DNA from: CALFBG01 sp045110315
Lineage (GTDB): Bacteria > Bacteroidota > Bacteroidia > Chitinophagales > Saprospiraceae
Direction: 5' to 3'
Length of the DNA stretch: 29,133 nt
Assembly (NCBI GenBank): GCA_045110315.1
Contig: JBGCFY010000163.1
Coordinates: 1-29,133, forward strand
Numbering within the stretch: the stretch's first letter is position 1; each line of letters begins with the position of its first letter. The notes beneath the pieces are model-generated. The model was not told the DNA's origin, ran no database searches, and was given only the letters and a program-made list of their open reading frames with translations. This document shows positions 15,313 to 24,507 of the stretch, piece by piece. A program made the position numbers and the translations under genes.

Positions 15313-15713
15313 ATGTTGAAATAAATTTCTACTGTACTACCATTATTTGAAAAAGAAACTTTATCGGAGAGCTGTCGCATCAAAAAAACACCACGACCGC
15401 CAATTTTGAGTAGATTTTCTGGAGCAGTTGGATCGGGAAGATTGGCAAAATCAAAACCATTACCTTCGTCTGTAATATAAAAAGCTAGTTTATTTTTTAG
15501 CTTCTTTAGATTCACCATGACCAATTTTGTCGCATCATTGTTGTTACCGTGTATAATTGCATTGGTTACGGCTTCGGTAAGGCTAATGAGAATATTACCA
15601 TAAACATCAGGACTGATTTGGTATTCGGCTACTAACTTTTCCACAAAGGGTTCAACGTTAGCAACGTTATCGGGGCTTGAGGTAAGTGTTAACATGTTAC
15701 GTTGTTTACTCAT
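15309..15713 (-). CDS. RsbW-like ATP-binding protein (HATPase_c_2)
   Basis: 134 residues from the ATG at 15713. The frame extends to a TTG at 15743, which is less likely. It has the GHKL fold motifs of anti-sigma-factor/serine kinase proteins: the N box with E47, N51 and H55-G (LTEAVTNAIIHGN), the G1 box DEGNGFD (82-88) and the G2 box GGRGVFLM (105-112). There is no sensor or membrane part. RsbW/SpoIIAB relatives bind sigma factors or phosphorylate anti-sigma antagonists, but no sigma or antagonist gene is adjacent. It is translationally coupled to ybeY and follows DUF4175 on the same strand, an arrangement I associate with Bacteroidota. The partner is unknown. Confidence 0.85.
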   Translation of the reverse strand: MSKQRNMLTLTSSPDNVANVEPFVEKLVAEYQISPDVYGNILISLTEAVTNAIIHGNNNDATKLVMVNLKKLKNKLAFYITDEGNGFDFANLPDPTAPENLLKIGGRGVFLMRQLSDKVSFSNNGSTVEIYFNI

Positions 15714-15760
15714 TTCAAGTAACTGAAATTCGTCTAATATCAAGATAAAATACTTTAATA

Positions 15761-15768
15761 CAAAGATA
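15761..15768 (-). promoter_or_regulatory. Possible -7 element for the ATPase-ybeY pair
   Basis: TATCTTTG on the minus strand, a good TAnnTTTG match about 48 nt before the ATG chosen for the ATPase. No -33 element is clear. Confidence 0.35.
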
Positions 15769-15833
15769 AAAAATGGTTACGTCTAGCTATTTTACGAAAA
15801 AAGATAGCAAAAGATTCATTTTTCCTCTAAAAA

Positions 15834-18800
15834 TCACTGTTTTTTCAAAGTTTTAAAGTATTCCTCTACCAAAAATTTATAATAAGGCTTCAAAGCAGGA
15901 GACACACTTCGGTACATTTCAATCTCTGCTTGTCGCTTTTTAATGTATTCCTCTAATTTTGGTGGCATTTTTCGATCTTTTTCAGAAGCTACCTCCGCTT
16001 TACGTTTGTTATCGTACTCTCTTTCCCTTTCTGCTTTTTCTGCCTCGAGTAATCTTGTTTCAATATCTTTTTGTCGTTTAAGCGTTTCATTATTTAAACG
16101 CTTATTGACTAAATCAATTTCCGTTTTATTCATTTCATCCAAAATCTGCTGCAATCCATCCGAACCACCCTTTCCTTGTTCTTGCTTTTGTTGCTGCAAT
16201 TCTCGTAAAGCCTTGCGCAGGGCAGATTGCTTTTTAGCCATCTCCGCAAATTCTTTACTCATTCCCCCTTTTCCATTTTTCAAACCTTCCTTCATCTGTT
16301 CCATCTGCTTATTCAATTCCTGTTGCCCTTGCCCAATCTTGTCCATGGGGACATTACCGCTCGATCCTTTTCCTCCAGGTTTGGTACACATTTGACTTCC
16401 CTGCATCATGCTTGACATTTGCTGTTGCATTTGGTCCATTACTTCATTTAACATCAAGGCCAAATCATTTACATTTTTCATGGCGCGTTGCTGATGTCCT
16501 GCAGCGTTAGGTTTTCTTCTTTCTTCTAACTCTTCCAAACTTTCACGGATGTTCGATTTGATATCGGTTACTTTCTCCGTTACGAAAGCTTCAATCTGAA
16601 ATACACGCTGACTCAAGGCTTGCAAGCTATCTTCGACTAATTTGAAATCATCTTTTAATTTGTATTGTTCTTGTACCAATTCCACATAACGGGGAGTGGT
16701 TACGTTGATTTTCGATAAGTCTTTAATTAATGCTTCTTGATCAAAAGAAAGACCAACTAAGTTTTCTAACAACTGACGTAATGCATCCATATCTTCTTCC
16801 ATTTGTTCCATCTCGGAAGACTTCATTTTCATGGAAAGCTTGTTTGCCATTTCTTGCATTTTCTGCGCCGCTTTTTTCTGCGATTTGGATGCTTTTTTAT
16901 TTTCTTGCTTTTCCATCTGCTCTTGACTATCCTGCATGTCTTTCTGGATGTCTTCCATTTCCTCTTGCTTCTCCTCCTCTTCTCCCAAGTCATTAGGTCT
17001 TTCCAATTCCTCGTTCTTCTTTTCCGTTTCTTTCATCTCTTCTTTCAACTTCTCAACTTCTTTCTGAATCTCTTCTTGTTTTTTCTCGAGATTTTCTTGT
17101 GAATCTTCTTTCTTCTCCGTTTTCTCACTCAACTCCTCCTGCTCTTTTGCGAGCTCTTCCAATTTTTCTATTTGATCCTGTACTTCTTTCTCAACTTCTA
17201 ATTGTTTAAATAATTCCAACATACGATCCAATTCCATCTCCAATTCTTCGTCGTTGAATTCCATTTCCTCCATCATATCGAGTGCTTCTTCTTTTTCCAA
17301 ATCCTGTAACAGCTCTTCGATTTTTTCCATTAATTCCTTCATCTCATCATTCATCAACTCCTCAAAAAGTTCTTGGACTTGTTCTTGTTTTTCTTTCAAC
17401 TCTTCTTTCGTTTCTGAGAACTCATTCTGATTTTTGAGATTCTCTTCAAACTTTTCTTTAGCTTCTTTGATTTGCTGCTCTAGTTCTTTTTGTCGCTCCA
17501 ATAGTTTTTCAAGCTCCTTTCGCGTTTGCCAATCGACCTCTTTCTCTTGCATTAACTTTTCTTGCAGTTTTTTCATATCCTGCTTGATCTTCTTCGTTTC
17601 TTCCGCCGCTTTCTTCAAATCTTTCTTAATCTCTTCATTGTTTTTGTCTTCTTTCTCTTCAAATTCTTCTACCGTAGGCACTTTGAAATTCATCAAATTA
17701 GTACGCGCAGATTTGCTCCCATTAATTCCGTCGTTGTCAAATACTTCGAAGTAGTAAACCAATTCATCGCCCGGCTTTAAAGTCATTTCTGCAATATCCC
17801 AGGTATGGTCATACTGCATTTGTTTCCCATTGGGTTGCTCCATTTTCATTGTATTCAACTTACCCTGTGCACCCGACGCATTGTTGACTCGATAATTGAA
17901 GGTTAGTCTACGCAAGCCATAATCGTCAGAAGCATCGCCTACAAAAAACAAAAGCTTATTGTCAATGCTATCTACAAATTGTTCTACCTGAATACTTGGA
18001 TTCAAATCGGGAATAACGGTAATAGAGTACGCAATAGAATCTGCATTCGGAAGCGCCGAGTTAGAAACGTAAAGTTTATACGTTTCATCCTTCATCGCTT
18101 TTTTCTTTAGCGTAAATAAATCATCACTAAAACGATTTGTAGCTTTTAAGTCAGACTGAGATGAAAATTGAATTTGGATGGAATCTGTATTCAAGGAATT
18201 AAAAACCCAATCAATATTAGTTCCTTGCGGAATAACTAAATCGCCAATGTTAGCGAGTGCTTCATCTTTTCGTTGTGTATAAGCAGGGTAATCTAATTTC
18301 GTTTCAAAACCAACGATATTAGGTTTTTTCAAAACCTCTAAAGTGTAATCATCAGAATTCACTGCACCAGAAAATACCTTGAAGTCAGTTGCTTTTTGCA
18401 CATTGCTAAACCGATAAGAAAAAAGGTTAGCACTATCTTTATTCAAACGGTACTGATAATTATCAATATCAATAAAAACTTCATTAGGTAAAATATCACC
18501 ATCAATTTTTACTTTCAAATTATAATCATCAAACTGCACAACGCTGAGGGCTTCTTTCTCAATTGAAAAATGAAAAGGCGCTGCTTTTTCAAAATCTTTG
18601 TTATTATTAATCAATCTACTTGTACTATCCTTAATCATACTTGGCGCCGCAAAAAGCAAAACGACCAATAGTAATAACGGTGGAAGTGCGTAGCGTAAAT
18701 ATTTACGGTTTTGTCCTAAATTGATGGCAGTTGTAAAAGGAATGGGTTTGATCTCTTCCGTCTTTTGATCAATACTTGCGTAGATTAATGCGGCATTACT

Positions 18801-19175
18801 GTTTCCTTCGGATTGCTTACTAAGTTGTAAAATATTAAGCAACTTATCTTTTACATCCGTGAAATGATGGCCAATAATCTGAGAAGCTTGCTCGTGTGAA
18901 ATAACTTTCCCCAATCGGAAGTAACTAAGCAGTGGCATTAGTACCCAAAATAGAAGCGCTACCCCACTCGTTGCCAAAAAGGAATAAAATAAGGTTTTAC
19001 GCATCCCTTGACCAAAATAAAAATAATGCTCCAATAAACTCATCGCCAAGAAAAGCACGACAATTAGCGCAACGCTGTACAACGCTCCGCGAATTAATTT
19101 ATTGATGTAGTACTTTCTCGTAAATTGATCTAAACGGTTGATCAATAATTGATAATTATTCTTTACTTCTGCCAT
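15834..19175 (-). CDS. DUF4175-family membrane protein with long coiled coil
   Basis: 1113 residues. Two membrane helices lie at about 30-50 and 63-86 and a third at about 161-180. A large extracytoplasmic region follows (about 190-500) with beta-rich repeats such as FSIEKEALSVVQFDDYNLKV. From about 505 to 800 there is an extreme Glu/Lys/Gln/Met coiled coil (EELMNDEMKELMEKIEELL and similar). A Gln/Met/Gly-rich stretch (about 900-1010) and a charged C-terminus complete it. The build matches Bacteroidota DUF4175 proteins of about 1,100 residues, whose function is not established. It is upstream of the RsbW-like ATPase and ybeY. The coiled coil creates long spurious frames on the opposite strand. 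A role in envelope or motility machinery is possible but unproven. Confidence 0.82.
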   Translation of the reverse strand: MAEVKNNYQLLINRLDQFTRKYYINKLIRGALYSVALIVVLFLAMSLLEHYFYFGQGMRKTLFYSFLATSGVALLFWVLMPLLSYFRLGKVISHEQASQIIGHHFTDVKDKLLNILQLSKQSEGNSNAALIYASIDQKTEEIKPIPFTTAINLGQNRKYLRYALPPLLLLVVLLFAAPSMIKDSTSRLINNNKDFEKAAPFHFSIEKEALSVVQFDDYNLKVKIDGDILPNEVFIDIDNYQYRLNKDSANLFSYRFSNVQKATDFKVFSGAVNSDDYTLEVLKKPNIVGFETKLDYPAYTQRKDEALANIGDLVIPQGTNIDWVFNSLNTDSIQIQFSSQSDLKATNRFSDDLFTLKKKAMKDETYKLYVSNSALPNADSIAYSITVIPDLNPSIQVEQFVDSIDNKLLFFVGDASDDYGLRRLTFNYRVNNASGAQGKLNTMKMEQPNGKQMQYDHTWDIAEMTLKPGDELVYYFEVFDNDGINGSKSARTNLMNFKVPTVEEFEEKEDKNNEEIKKDLKKAAEETKKIKQDMKKLQEKLMQEKEVDWQTRKELEKLLERQKELEQQIKEAKEKFEENLKNQNEFSETKEELKEKQEQVQELFEELMNDEMKELMEKIEELLQDLEKEEALDMMEEMEFNDEELEMELDRMLELFKQLEVEKEVQDQIEKLEELAKEQEELSEKTEKKEDSQENLEKKQEEIQKEVEKLKEEMKETEKKNEELERPNDLGEEEEKQEEMEDIQKDMQDSQEQMEKQENKKASKSQKKAAQKMQEMANKLSMKMKSSEMEQMEEDMDALRQLLENLVGLSFDQEALIKDLSKINVTTPRYVELVQEQYKLKDDFKLVEDSLQALSQRVFQIEAFVTEKVTDIKSNIRESLEELEERRKPNAAGHQQRAMKNVNDLALMLNEVMDQMQQQMSSMMQGSQMCTKPGGKGSSGNVPMDKIGQGQQELNKQMEQMKEGLKNGKGGMSKEFAEMAKKQSALRKALRELQQQKQEQGKGGSDGLQQILDEMNKTEIDLVNKRLNNETLKRQKDIETRLLEAEKAEREREYDNKRKAEVASEKDRKMPPKLEEYIKKRQAEIEMYRSVSPALKPYYKFLVEEYFKTLKKQ

Positions 19176-19506
19176 TCTAAAGGGTATTTTACTTTTTTAT
19201 TTCAAAGTTGCCTAAAAACAACTTCTCCAATTCAAAAACAGCATCTTAACTAAAAAGATTGTTAAAAATCTTGTTTTAACACAATAGCGTAGATAGCTAT
19301 ACGGCTAGTCAGCGACATAGTTACTATTGCTCAAGTGATATTCACAAATTAAATCACTAGAATTGAACACTGTAAATTATATATAAACCATCATAAAATC
19401 AAGGGTTTCAGTAGAATAGCACGATAAATATTCGTTCGAAAACAAACAAATCTGTTTTTTAACTATTTATTACCCTAGATCTAGGTCAGGACTAACAAAA
19501 TCAAAT
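19176..19506. other. Intergenic region, no gene seen
   Basis: AT-rich, with no protein-like frame. It must hold the promoter of the DUF4175 gene, but no TAnnTTTG match is convincing. Bases 19284-19302 contain ATAGCG and GATAGCTAT, loosely like the hairpin at 29053-29070. Confidence 0.4.
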
Positions 19507-19547
19507 AAAATAGGCGATCACCAGACTTGCTGATCATCGCCTATTTT
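19507..19547 (-). terminator. Terminator of the M1 aminopeptidase gene
   Basis: AAAATAGGCGAT pairs perfectly with ATCGCCTATTTT. On the minus strand the stem leads into a T-rich run, about 33 bp after the stop codon. Confidence 0.85.
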
Positions 19548-19579
19548 GCGTTTTAAAATGAAAAATAAAAGCCTAGTTT

Positions 19580-22204
19580 TTAAAACTGCTCATACATATT
19601 TTTCAAGCGTGGGTTGGACTCTTTCTGCTTAATCTCTTCAATCATCGTTTTTACCGTTTCCATCGCCTTTTGTGTATTTTCATCTGAATCTTGCTCAAAT
19701 CGTTGTTGATAAATTTGTACCATGCCACTCATTGCTCGTGTAGCAGATAATCGCCGCCAAGGAGATTCTCCCATATTGGTTGCCACTGCTTTTAGTTTGG
19801 ACATTGAAGTTTGGATAATTTCCGTCTCACTGCCTTGCAAAATATTTAAGTAGTTTTCGAAAAAGTAAACGGCATCGTATCCATCCACTTTCTGCCAAGT
19901 ATCTTCAAAGAAGCCAAGGTATTTGCTATTTTGGGTCGCAGCGTAGATATTACCGACGGCAGCAATCAACGTTCCATTTTCCTCATTTTCCAACTTTTTA
20001 GCATAAATTAATGCTTCCGATGGATTCAAAATACTTAATCCTTCCAACGCAGATGAAATTACTGGATAAGCTTTTGCTTGATCAATGGCTTTTTTCATAA
20101 TTGGAATAAAACGTTGTTCTTCCGAATTCCCCAAAATGCTTAATGCACTAGCACGGACACTACTGTGTTTGTCTTTCTCTGCCATGATGGCAATGCGATC
20201 AATATCTGCCATTTCAATTTTTGCACCACTGTCCGGAATAGGTTCCATCTTACCAATGGCTAATCCACGAATTACCCAGTACGGATCGCTGAGTGCTGCC
20301 CGAAAAACGGCTTTCGTTTTTGGATTTTTACTCTCCTTTAGTGCATTAACTGCTTCGTAACGATCTACAAAATTGGCACCGTTGAAATATTGATAAATGT
20401 AAGCTTCTTCCGACTTATTATCTTTTTTCTCGCAAAGCAAAACTTTTTCTGCATCTACGTTAACGAGTGCCGGTTCCAACATCGCATCAAAACTAAAGCG
20501 TTGTTTTCTTTCTGTCATTCTTACCATCTTACGAACGGGCATAGATTTGCCAACATAAATATCAATTGCAAAAGGTAATTCAAAAATAGGAATGCTGCGG
20601 TCAGGATCTTGCGTTTGTTCTACGTCTATGTGTATTTTTTTTGCGGCAGCATCATAAACGTAATCAATTGTCAACTCAGGATGTCCAGCATTAAAATACC
20701 ATTGATTAAAAAACCAATTCAGGTCTTCCCCACTGACATCTTCAAATGCTAACCTCAACTCGTGGACTTCCACATCAGTGTATTGATGCGTTTTTAAATA
20801 TCTTTTCAAGCCCGCAAAAAAAGCATCATCTCCCAAATAATTACGCAACATATGTAAAACCAAGCCACCTTTATTGTAACTATGAGCATCAAACATATCT
20901 TCCTTATCCTTGTAACCATAATAAATTAGAGGATGAATGCCTCCTCTTCTGGTTGAACCTAAATAACCTTGTAATTCTCCAAAAAGATGATAGTCTCCTT
21001 CGTCTACACCGTATTGGTGAGCGAGCCATAAGTATTCGCTGTAGTTAGCAAAGCCTTCATTCATTGTCAAGTTGGCCCAGTTCTCACAGGTTACTAAATT
21101 TCCAAACCAGTGATGGAATAACTCGTGGGCAATGATGCGCTCGTTATGGTTGTCAATCAATTCACGTTCCGTCAATTGTACAAATTCTCCAAAAATTACA
21201 GCAGTTGTATTTTCCATTGCTCCAGATACAAAATCTCGAACGACGACCTGAGCATACTTTTGCCAAGGATATTCAATCCCTAAACGCTTCGAAAAGAAAT
21301 CAAGCATTTCTTTGGTGTTAGAAAAAATATTTTTCGCGTAAGCTTCGTATTCCGGTTCTACGTAATAAAGCAATTCAATATCTCTCCACTTATCTTTTAC
21401 GATGGCAAAATCTCCAATGGCCAACATAAAAAGATAAGGCGCGTGTGCTTGATCCATTTTCCAGTAGTCGGTGCGGGTCCCATCTCCGTTGGAAGTAGAG
21501 GAAAGTAATAAACCATTCGAAAGTGTTTTATACTTTTCGGCAACGGTCACGTAAGTTTCCTGTGTACAACGTTCATTGGGTTTATCAATCGTGGGGAACC
21601 AACGGGAATTATGCTCAGTTTCTCCTTGTGTCCAAATTTGTTGCGGTTTAGTCGGATTGCTCCCATCGTGATTGATAAAAAATAAGCCTTGATCGGAAGT
21701 AATCGCAGCACTCCCTCCCATCTTATCACGTTCGGTAGGTTTTGCCGTATAATCAATCGCAATGTTGACTTCTTCGGTCGATTGATATTTTTTATCTAGT
21801 TGAATCGTCAATACCTGACCGTCGTAATCGTAAGTTAATGCAGCACCTTTTTTGAGTTGCACTTTATGAATGATGAAGTTTTTAGCATCTAACTTTAATA
21901 CTTGCTGTGGATAGAAATAAGGCTTAAGTTTCAAATTAGCTTTTCCTAAAACTTGTTGCTTTTCCCAGTCAAATCGTACATCTAAATTCGTGTGGAGTAA
22001 ATCAAAATTACGTTTCTGACTTGGACGATAAACTTTCAATTTAAACTCTTCAGTTGTTTTGAGTTTGTTGGGTTTAGCGGCACTAACAACCAAGGTATCC
22101 AAATCCTCAAATTCTTCTACGGGAGCGGTCATAAAAACCTTTTTCGATTTACAAGCACCCAAAAATAAGCTAAGTGAAATAGCTAACAAAAACAAAACTC
22201 TCAT
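19580..22204 (-). CDS. Lipoprotein M1-family aminopeptidase
   Basis: 874 residues. The signal peptide ends in lipobox LGAC, with Cys18 as the lipidated residue, so the protein is membrane-anchored outside the cytoplasm. Catalytic motifs are GAMEN (328-332) for N-terminal recognition and HELFH (360-364), followed 18 residues on by E383, the zinc ligands of M1 gluzincins. The Tyr-containing segment DAHSYNKGG fits the transition-state tyrosine region. The C-terminal third (about residue 620 on) has helical HEAT-like repeats such as DPYWVIRGLAIGK. The enzyme trims N-terminal residues from peptides. It is an isolated gene with its own terminator. Specificity cannot be read from sequence. Confidence 0.93.
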   Translation of the reverse strand: MRVLFLLAISLSLFLGACKSKKVFMTAPVEEFEDLDTLVVSAAKPNKLKTTEEFKLKVYRPSQKRNFDLLHTNLDVRFDWEKQQVLGKANLKLKPYFYPQQVLKLDAKNFIIHKVQLKKGAALTYDYDGQVLTIQLDKKYQSTEEVNIAIDYTAKPTERDKMGGSAAITSDQGLFFINHDGSNPTKPQQIWTQGETEHNSRWFPTIDKPNERCTQETYVTVAEKYKTLSNGLLLSSTSNGDGTRTDYWKMDQAHAPYLFMLAIGDFAIVKDKWRDIELLYYVEPEYEAYAKNIFSNTKEMLDFFSKRLGIEYPWQKYAQVVVRDFVSGAMENTTAVIFGEFVQLTERELIDNHNERIIAHELFHHWFGNLVTCENWANLTMNEGFANYSEYLWLAHQYGVDEGDYHLFGELQGYLGSTRRGGIHPLIYYGYKDKEDMFDAHSYNKGGLVLHMLRNYLGDDAFFAGLKRYLKTHQYTDVEVHELRLAFEDVSGEDLNWFFNQWYFNAGHPELTIDYVYDAAAKKIHIDVEQTQDPDRSIPIFELPFAIDIYVGKSMPVRKMVRMTERKQRFSFDAMLEPALVNVDAEKVLLCEKKDNKSEEAYIYQYFNGANFVDRYEAVNALKESKNPKTKAVFRAALSDPYWVIRGLAIGKMEPIPDSGAKIEMADIDRIAIMAEKDKHSSVRASALSILGNSEEQRFIPIMKKAIDQAKAYPVISSALEGLSILNPSEALIYAKKLENEENGTLIAAVGNIYAATQNSKYLGFFEDTWQKVDGYDAVYFFENYLNILQGSETEIIQTSMSKLKAVATNMGESPWRRLSATRAMSGMVQIYQQRFEQDSDENTQKAMETVKTMIEEIKQKESNPRLKNMYEQF

Positions 22205-22483
22205 ACTGATATCAATTTTAAACTTCCTTCGCCAAAGCCCATGAAAGCTTGACGATCTAAATAAAGCATTTTCTACATTTTTTGAAGCTCCAAATGTAAG
22301 GATAATGCTCGAACTTCGTGGATTTATACACTCGAACTTATAGACGTTGCTACGTCAAACGTTAAATCGACGTAGTTTGTTTAAGAAGCATTCCCAAAGC
22401 GACAGGTTTTAGCTGCTTATCCGTTCAAATAACAGATGCAGCGTTATTAATAAATGGTGGGTATTGGAATAAATAGCAAAAAA
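22205..22483. other. Divergent intergenic region
   Basis: No gene. It holds a possible aminopeptidase -7 element (22291-22298) and a 7-bp-stem hairpin CTACGTC...GACGTAG (22350-22376), which overlaps a smaller alternative stem GACGT...ACGTC (22343-22356). Confidence 0.45.
22291..22298 (-). promoter_or_regulatory. Possible -7 element of the aminopeptidase gene
   Basis: TACATTTG on the minus strand, about 87 bp upstream of the start. No -33 element is seen. Confidence 0.3.
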
Positions 22484-22515
22484 TTTGTAATTAATATGCG
22501 TATTATTTATATTTG
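22484..22515 (+). promoter_or_regulatory. Bacteroidota-type promoter of the pentapeptide gene
   Basis: TTTG (22484-22487), 20 nt, then TATATTTG (22508-22515), a full match to the TTTG/TAnnTTTG pattern, with a predicted start about 20 nt before the ATG. Confidence 0.65.
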
Positions 22516-22544
22516 TGTTATCTTTTTGATTAAATTCCTACAAA

Positions 22545-23141
22545 ATGGAAATACCAGAAGACATTTTCCCGCTAGCCAATGAAAAAGGAACAGATAGTCA
22601 GCACATCAACGTCGCCTATATGCGTCAACTCGTGGCGAATAGTAAGCGCTTGCAATTAGAAGATCTTGAAACGCTTATCGTTGAACATCACGCCTACTTA
22701 GCTTCGGGTGGTGCCGGAGGACAATGGAAAACGATTGCAGTTAATGGGTTAGTTATCGGTTTCTACTTGGGTGCCGAAGGCAAAAAGGGAAAACAAGCTA
22801 ATCTGGAACGTCGTAAAATTTATTCAAATTTAACGATGAAAAATCTACAAGTTCCTTTTGCGAATTGTTGTGGTATGGAGGCAATAGCTATTGATTTTTC
22901 GGGAGGAGACTGGAGCTATTCCCTTTTTACGGATGTATTGCTCAATGGATGTGATTTCTCTGGAACAAATTTGCAACAGTCCGATTTTTCTAGGGCTCAA
23001 TTAGTAGGCACTAATTTTAATAATGCTAATTTGAAAGGAGTTGATTTTGAAAACTGTAACTTAGAAGGTGCTAGTTTTATTGGTGCAGCATTACCTGGAG
23101 CTCGTTTTCCTGGAGCAATTTTGAAAGATGTTAAATACTAA
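22545..23141 (+). CDS. Pentapeptide-repeat protein
   Basis: 198 residues. Residues from about 115 to 195 run in five-residue steps with Leu/Phe at the centre (CDFSG TNLQQ SDFSR AQLVG TNFNN ANLKG VDFEN CNLEG ASFIG), the right-handed quadrilateral beta-helix of pentapeptide proteins. The N-terminal about 110 residues are not a recognised domain. They include a Gly-rich GGAGGQWKTIAVNGLVIGFYLG segment (only partly quoted: 55-74) that may anchor the fold. There is no signal peptide. Pentapeptide proteins such as Qnr/MfpA mimic DNA and protect gyrase, while others have unrelated roles, so no function is assigned. It has its own promoter and terminator and is a one-gene unit. Confidence 0.85.
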   Translation: MEIPEDIFPLANEKGTDSQHINVAYMRQLVANSKRLQLEDLETLIVEHHAYLASGGAGGQWKTIAVNGLVIGFYLGAEGKKGKQANLERRKIYSNLTMKNLQVPFANCCGMEAIAIDFSGGDWSYSLFTDVLLNGCDFSGTNLQQSDFSRAQLVGTNFNNANLKGVDFENCNLEGASFIGAALPGARFPGAILKDVKY

Positions 23142-23179
23142 AAAACTTGCACCTTCTCACAAGGAAAAGTGCAAGTTTT
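23142..23179. terminator. Bidirectional terminator between pentapeptide gene and dapD
   Basis: AAAACTTGCAC pairs with GTGCAAGTTTT over a 16-nt loop. T runs on both strands serve the rightward pentapeptide gene and the leftward dapD, whose stop is about 42 bp away. Confidence 0.75.
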
Positions 23180-23220
23180 AAAGCTTATCAAAAGCTTATA
23201 TTTTAAATAAGGTCTTAAGC

Positions 23221-24039
23221 TTATACGGCTACGTCAAAATCTCGTAACGCATTATTAAGGGAAACTTTTTTATCAGTAGTTTCTTTTCTTTTACCAATAA
23301 TCAGGGCACAAGCTACTTGGTATTCGCCCGCTGGAAATTGTTTCGTATATGTACCAGGAATGACCACTGAACGCGAAGGAATTCTTCCTTTATAAGTCAC
23401 GGGTTCTGCTCCTGTTACATCAATGATGTGTGTCGATTGAGTCAAGACAACATTTGCACCAAGCACTGCTTCTCGCTCTACCCGTACGCCTTCTACCACA
23501 ATACACCTTGAGCCAATAAAACAGTTGTCTTCAATAATTGTTGGCGTTGCTTGTAAAGGTTCGAGTACACCACCAATCCCAACACCACCACTCAAGTGTA
23601 CATTACGACCAATTTGAGCACAAGAACCAACGGTTGCCCAAGTATCTACCATTGTTCCAGCGCCAACCCAAGCACCAATATTCACGTAACTTGGCATCAT
23701 AATAACGCCCTTTTCCAAGTAAGAGCCATGCCGAGCAATCGCATGAGGAACAACCCGTACGCCTATTTCTGCATAGTTGGACTTGAGGGGAATCTTATCG
23801 TGAAAATGGAAAGGACCTACAGAGAAGGCTTCCATTTTTTGGGTTGGAAAATAAAGTACCACAGCTTTTTTCACCCAATCGTTTACTTTCCATCCTCCAT
23901 CACCGTCAGGTTCCGCTACTCGAATTTTACCTTGATCCAGCAAATTGACAACTTCTCTAATTGCAGATAAAGACGCTTCTTTCTCCAGAAGACTTCTATC
24001 TTCCCAAGCTTGTTCTATTGTTTTTTGTAATTCTACCAT
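23221..24039 (-). CDS. dapD: Tetrahydrodipicolinate N-succinyltransferase
   Basis: 272 residues, the usual DapD length. After an alpha-helical N-terminal domain come left-handed beta-helix hexapeptide repeats. The family signature MPSYVNIGAWVGAGTMVDTW (about 119-138) and SCAQIG / HLSGGVGIGGVLEPLQATP are clear. It transfers succinyl from succinyl-CoA to tetrahydrodipicolinate in the lysine/diaminopimelate pathway, downstream of the aspartokinase encoded at 12111-14567. The gene stands alone, divergent from a small membrane protein gene 36 bp away. Confidence 0.96.
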   Translation of the reverse strand: MVELQKTIEQAWEDRSLLEKEASLSAIREVVNLLDQGKIRVAEPDGDGGWKVNDWVKKAVVLYFPTQKMEAFSVGPFHFHDKIPLKSNYAEIGVRVVPHAIARHGSYLEKGVIMMPSYVNIGAWVGAGTMVDTWATVGSCAQIGRNVHLSGGVGIGGVLEPLQATPTIIEDNCFIGSRCIVVEGVRVEREAVLGANVVLTQSTHIIDVTGAEPVTYKGRIPSRSVVIPGTYTKQFPAGEYQVACALIIGKRKETTDKKVSLNNALRDFDVAV

Positions 24040-24057
24040 AAATAATCGATTTTGCTA

Positions 24058-24065
24058 CAAAAATA
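24058..24065 (-). promoter_or_regulatory. dapD: Possible -7 element of dapD
   Basis: TATTTTTG on the minus strand, 18 bp before the ATG, giving a short leader typical of the phylum. A TTG lies only 15 nt further up, so the -33 spacing is poor. Confidence 0.4.
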
Positions 24066-24075
24066 GTTTTTTCTA

Positions 24076-24501
24076 ATGAACAATAAACTTTCCCTTGCGA
24101 GTATCTTAGGATTTATTTTATCTAGTTGGGCAATCCTAGCGACGGCTGTTTTTTTTTGGATAAAGGAAGAAATTGAGAAGCAAAGTTTCGCTGGTCCCGA
24201 ACATGATTATTTTCTCTATGGTACTTTTTCAATTATGGTCATACTCATCGTACTGGCAGTTGGATTTTTCTTTAAGTCAAATTGGGCAAGAGTAGGTTTA
24301 CTCTGGATTTTTTACCTTGCACTGGCAATTTTAACTTTAGCCGTCGGATTCAATTTCTCAGAAATATCAAATAGAGGTAGTCAATTAGGCTTTGCACTCG
24401 GATCGAGTGCTTTTGGATATTGTTTTCTATTAGCGGGTATATTATTACTTCACAATGATACCTTGAAAAAGGAGTTTATTCCCGCAATGGAAGAGGTTTA
24501 G
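24076..24501 (+). CDS. Small four-helix membrane protein, unknown function
   Basis: 141 residues, with four hydrophobic segments at about 5-28, 46-70, 74-96 and 104-128 and few charged residues except in short loops (for example KEEIEKQ). No catalytic motif or known family is recognised. It starts 36 bp from dapD on the opposite strand and its stop is 6 bp from the end of the convergent PAP2-like gene, so it has little room for its own regulatory DNA. It is probably a conserved membrane protein of unknown role; genuine coding is supported by the coherent helix pattern and good frame. Confidence 0.6.
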   Translation: MNNKLSLASILGFILSSWAILATAVFFWIKEEIEKQSFAGPEHDYFLYGTFSIMVILIVLAVGFFFKSNWARVGLLWIFYLALAILTLAVGFNFSEISNRGSQLGFALGSSAFGYCFLLAGILLLHNDTLKKEFIPAMEEV

Positions 24502-24507
24502 TCAATT

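Noticed and set aside
15714..15743. TTG-start extension of the RsbW-like ATPase
   Set aside because: An ATG at 15713 gives the normal family length; TTG is a less likely start.
15943..17780. Several long plus-strand open frames opposite DUF4175
   Set aside because: They are mirror images of the Glu/Lys-rich coiled coil (Phe/Leu/Ser-rich), not genes.
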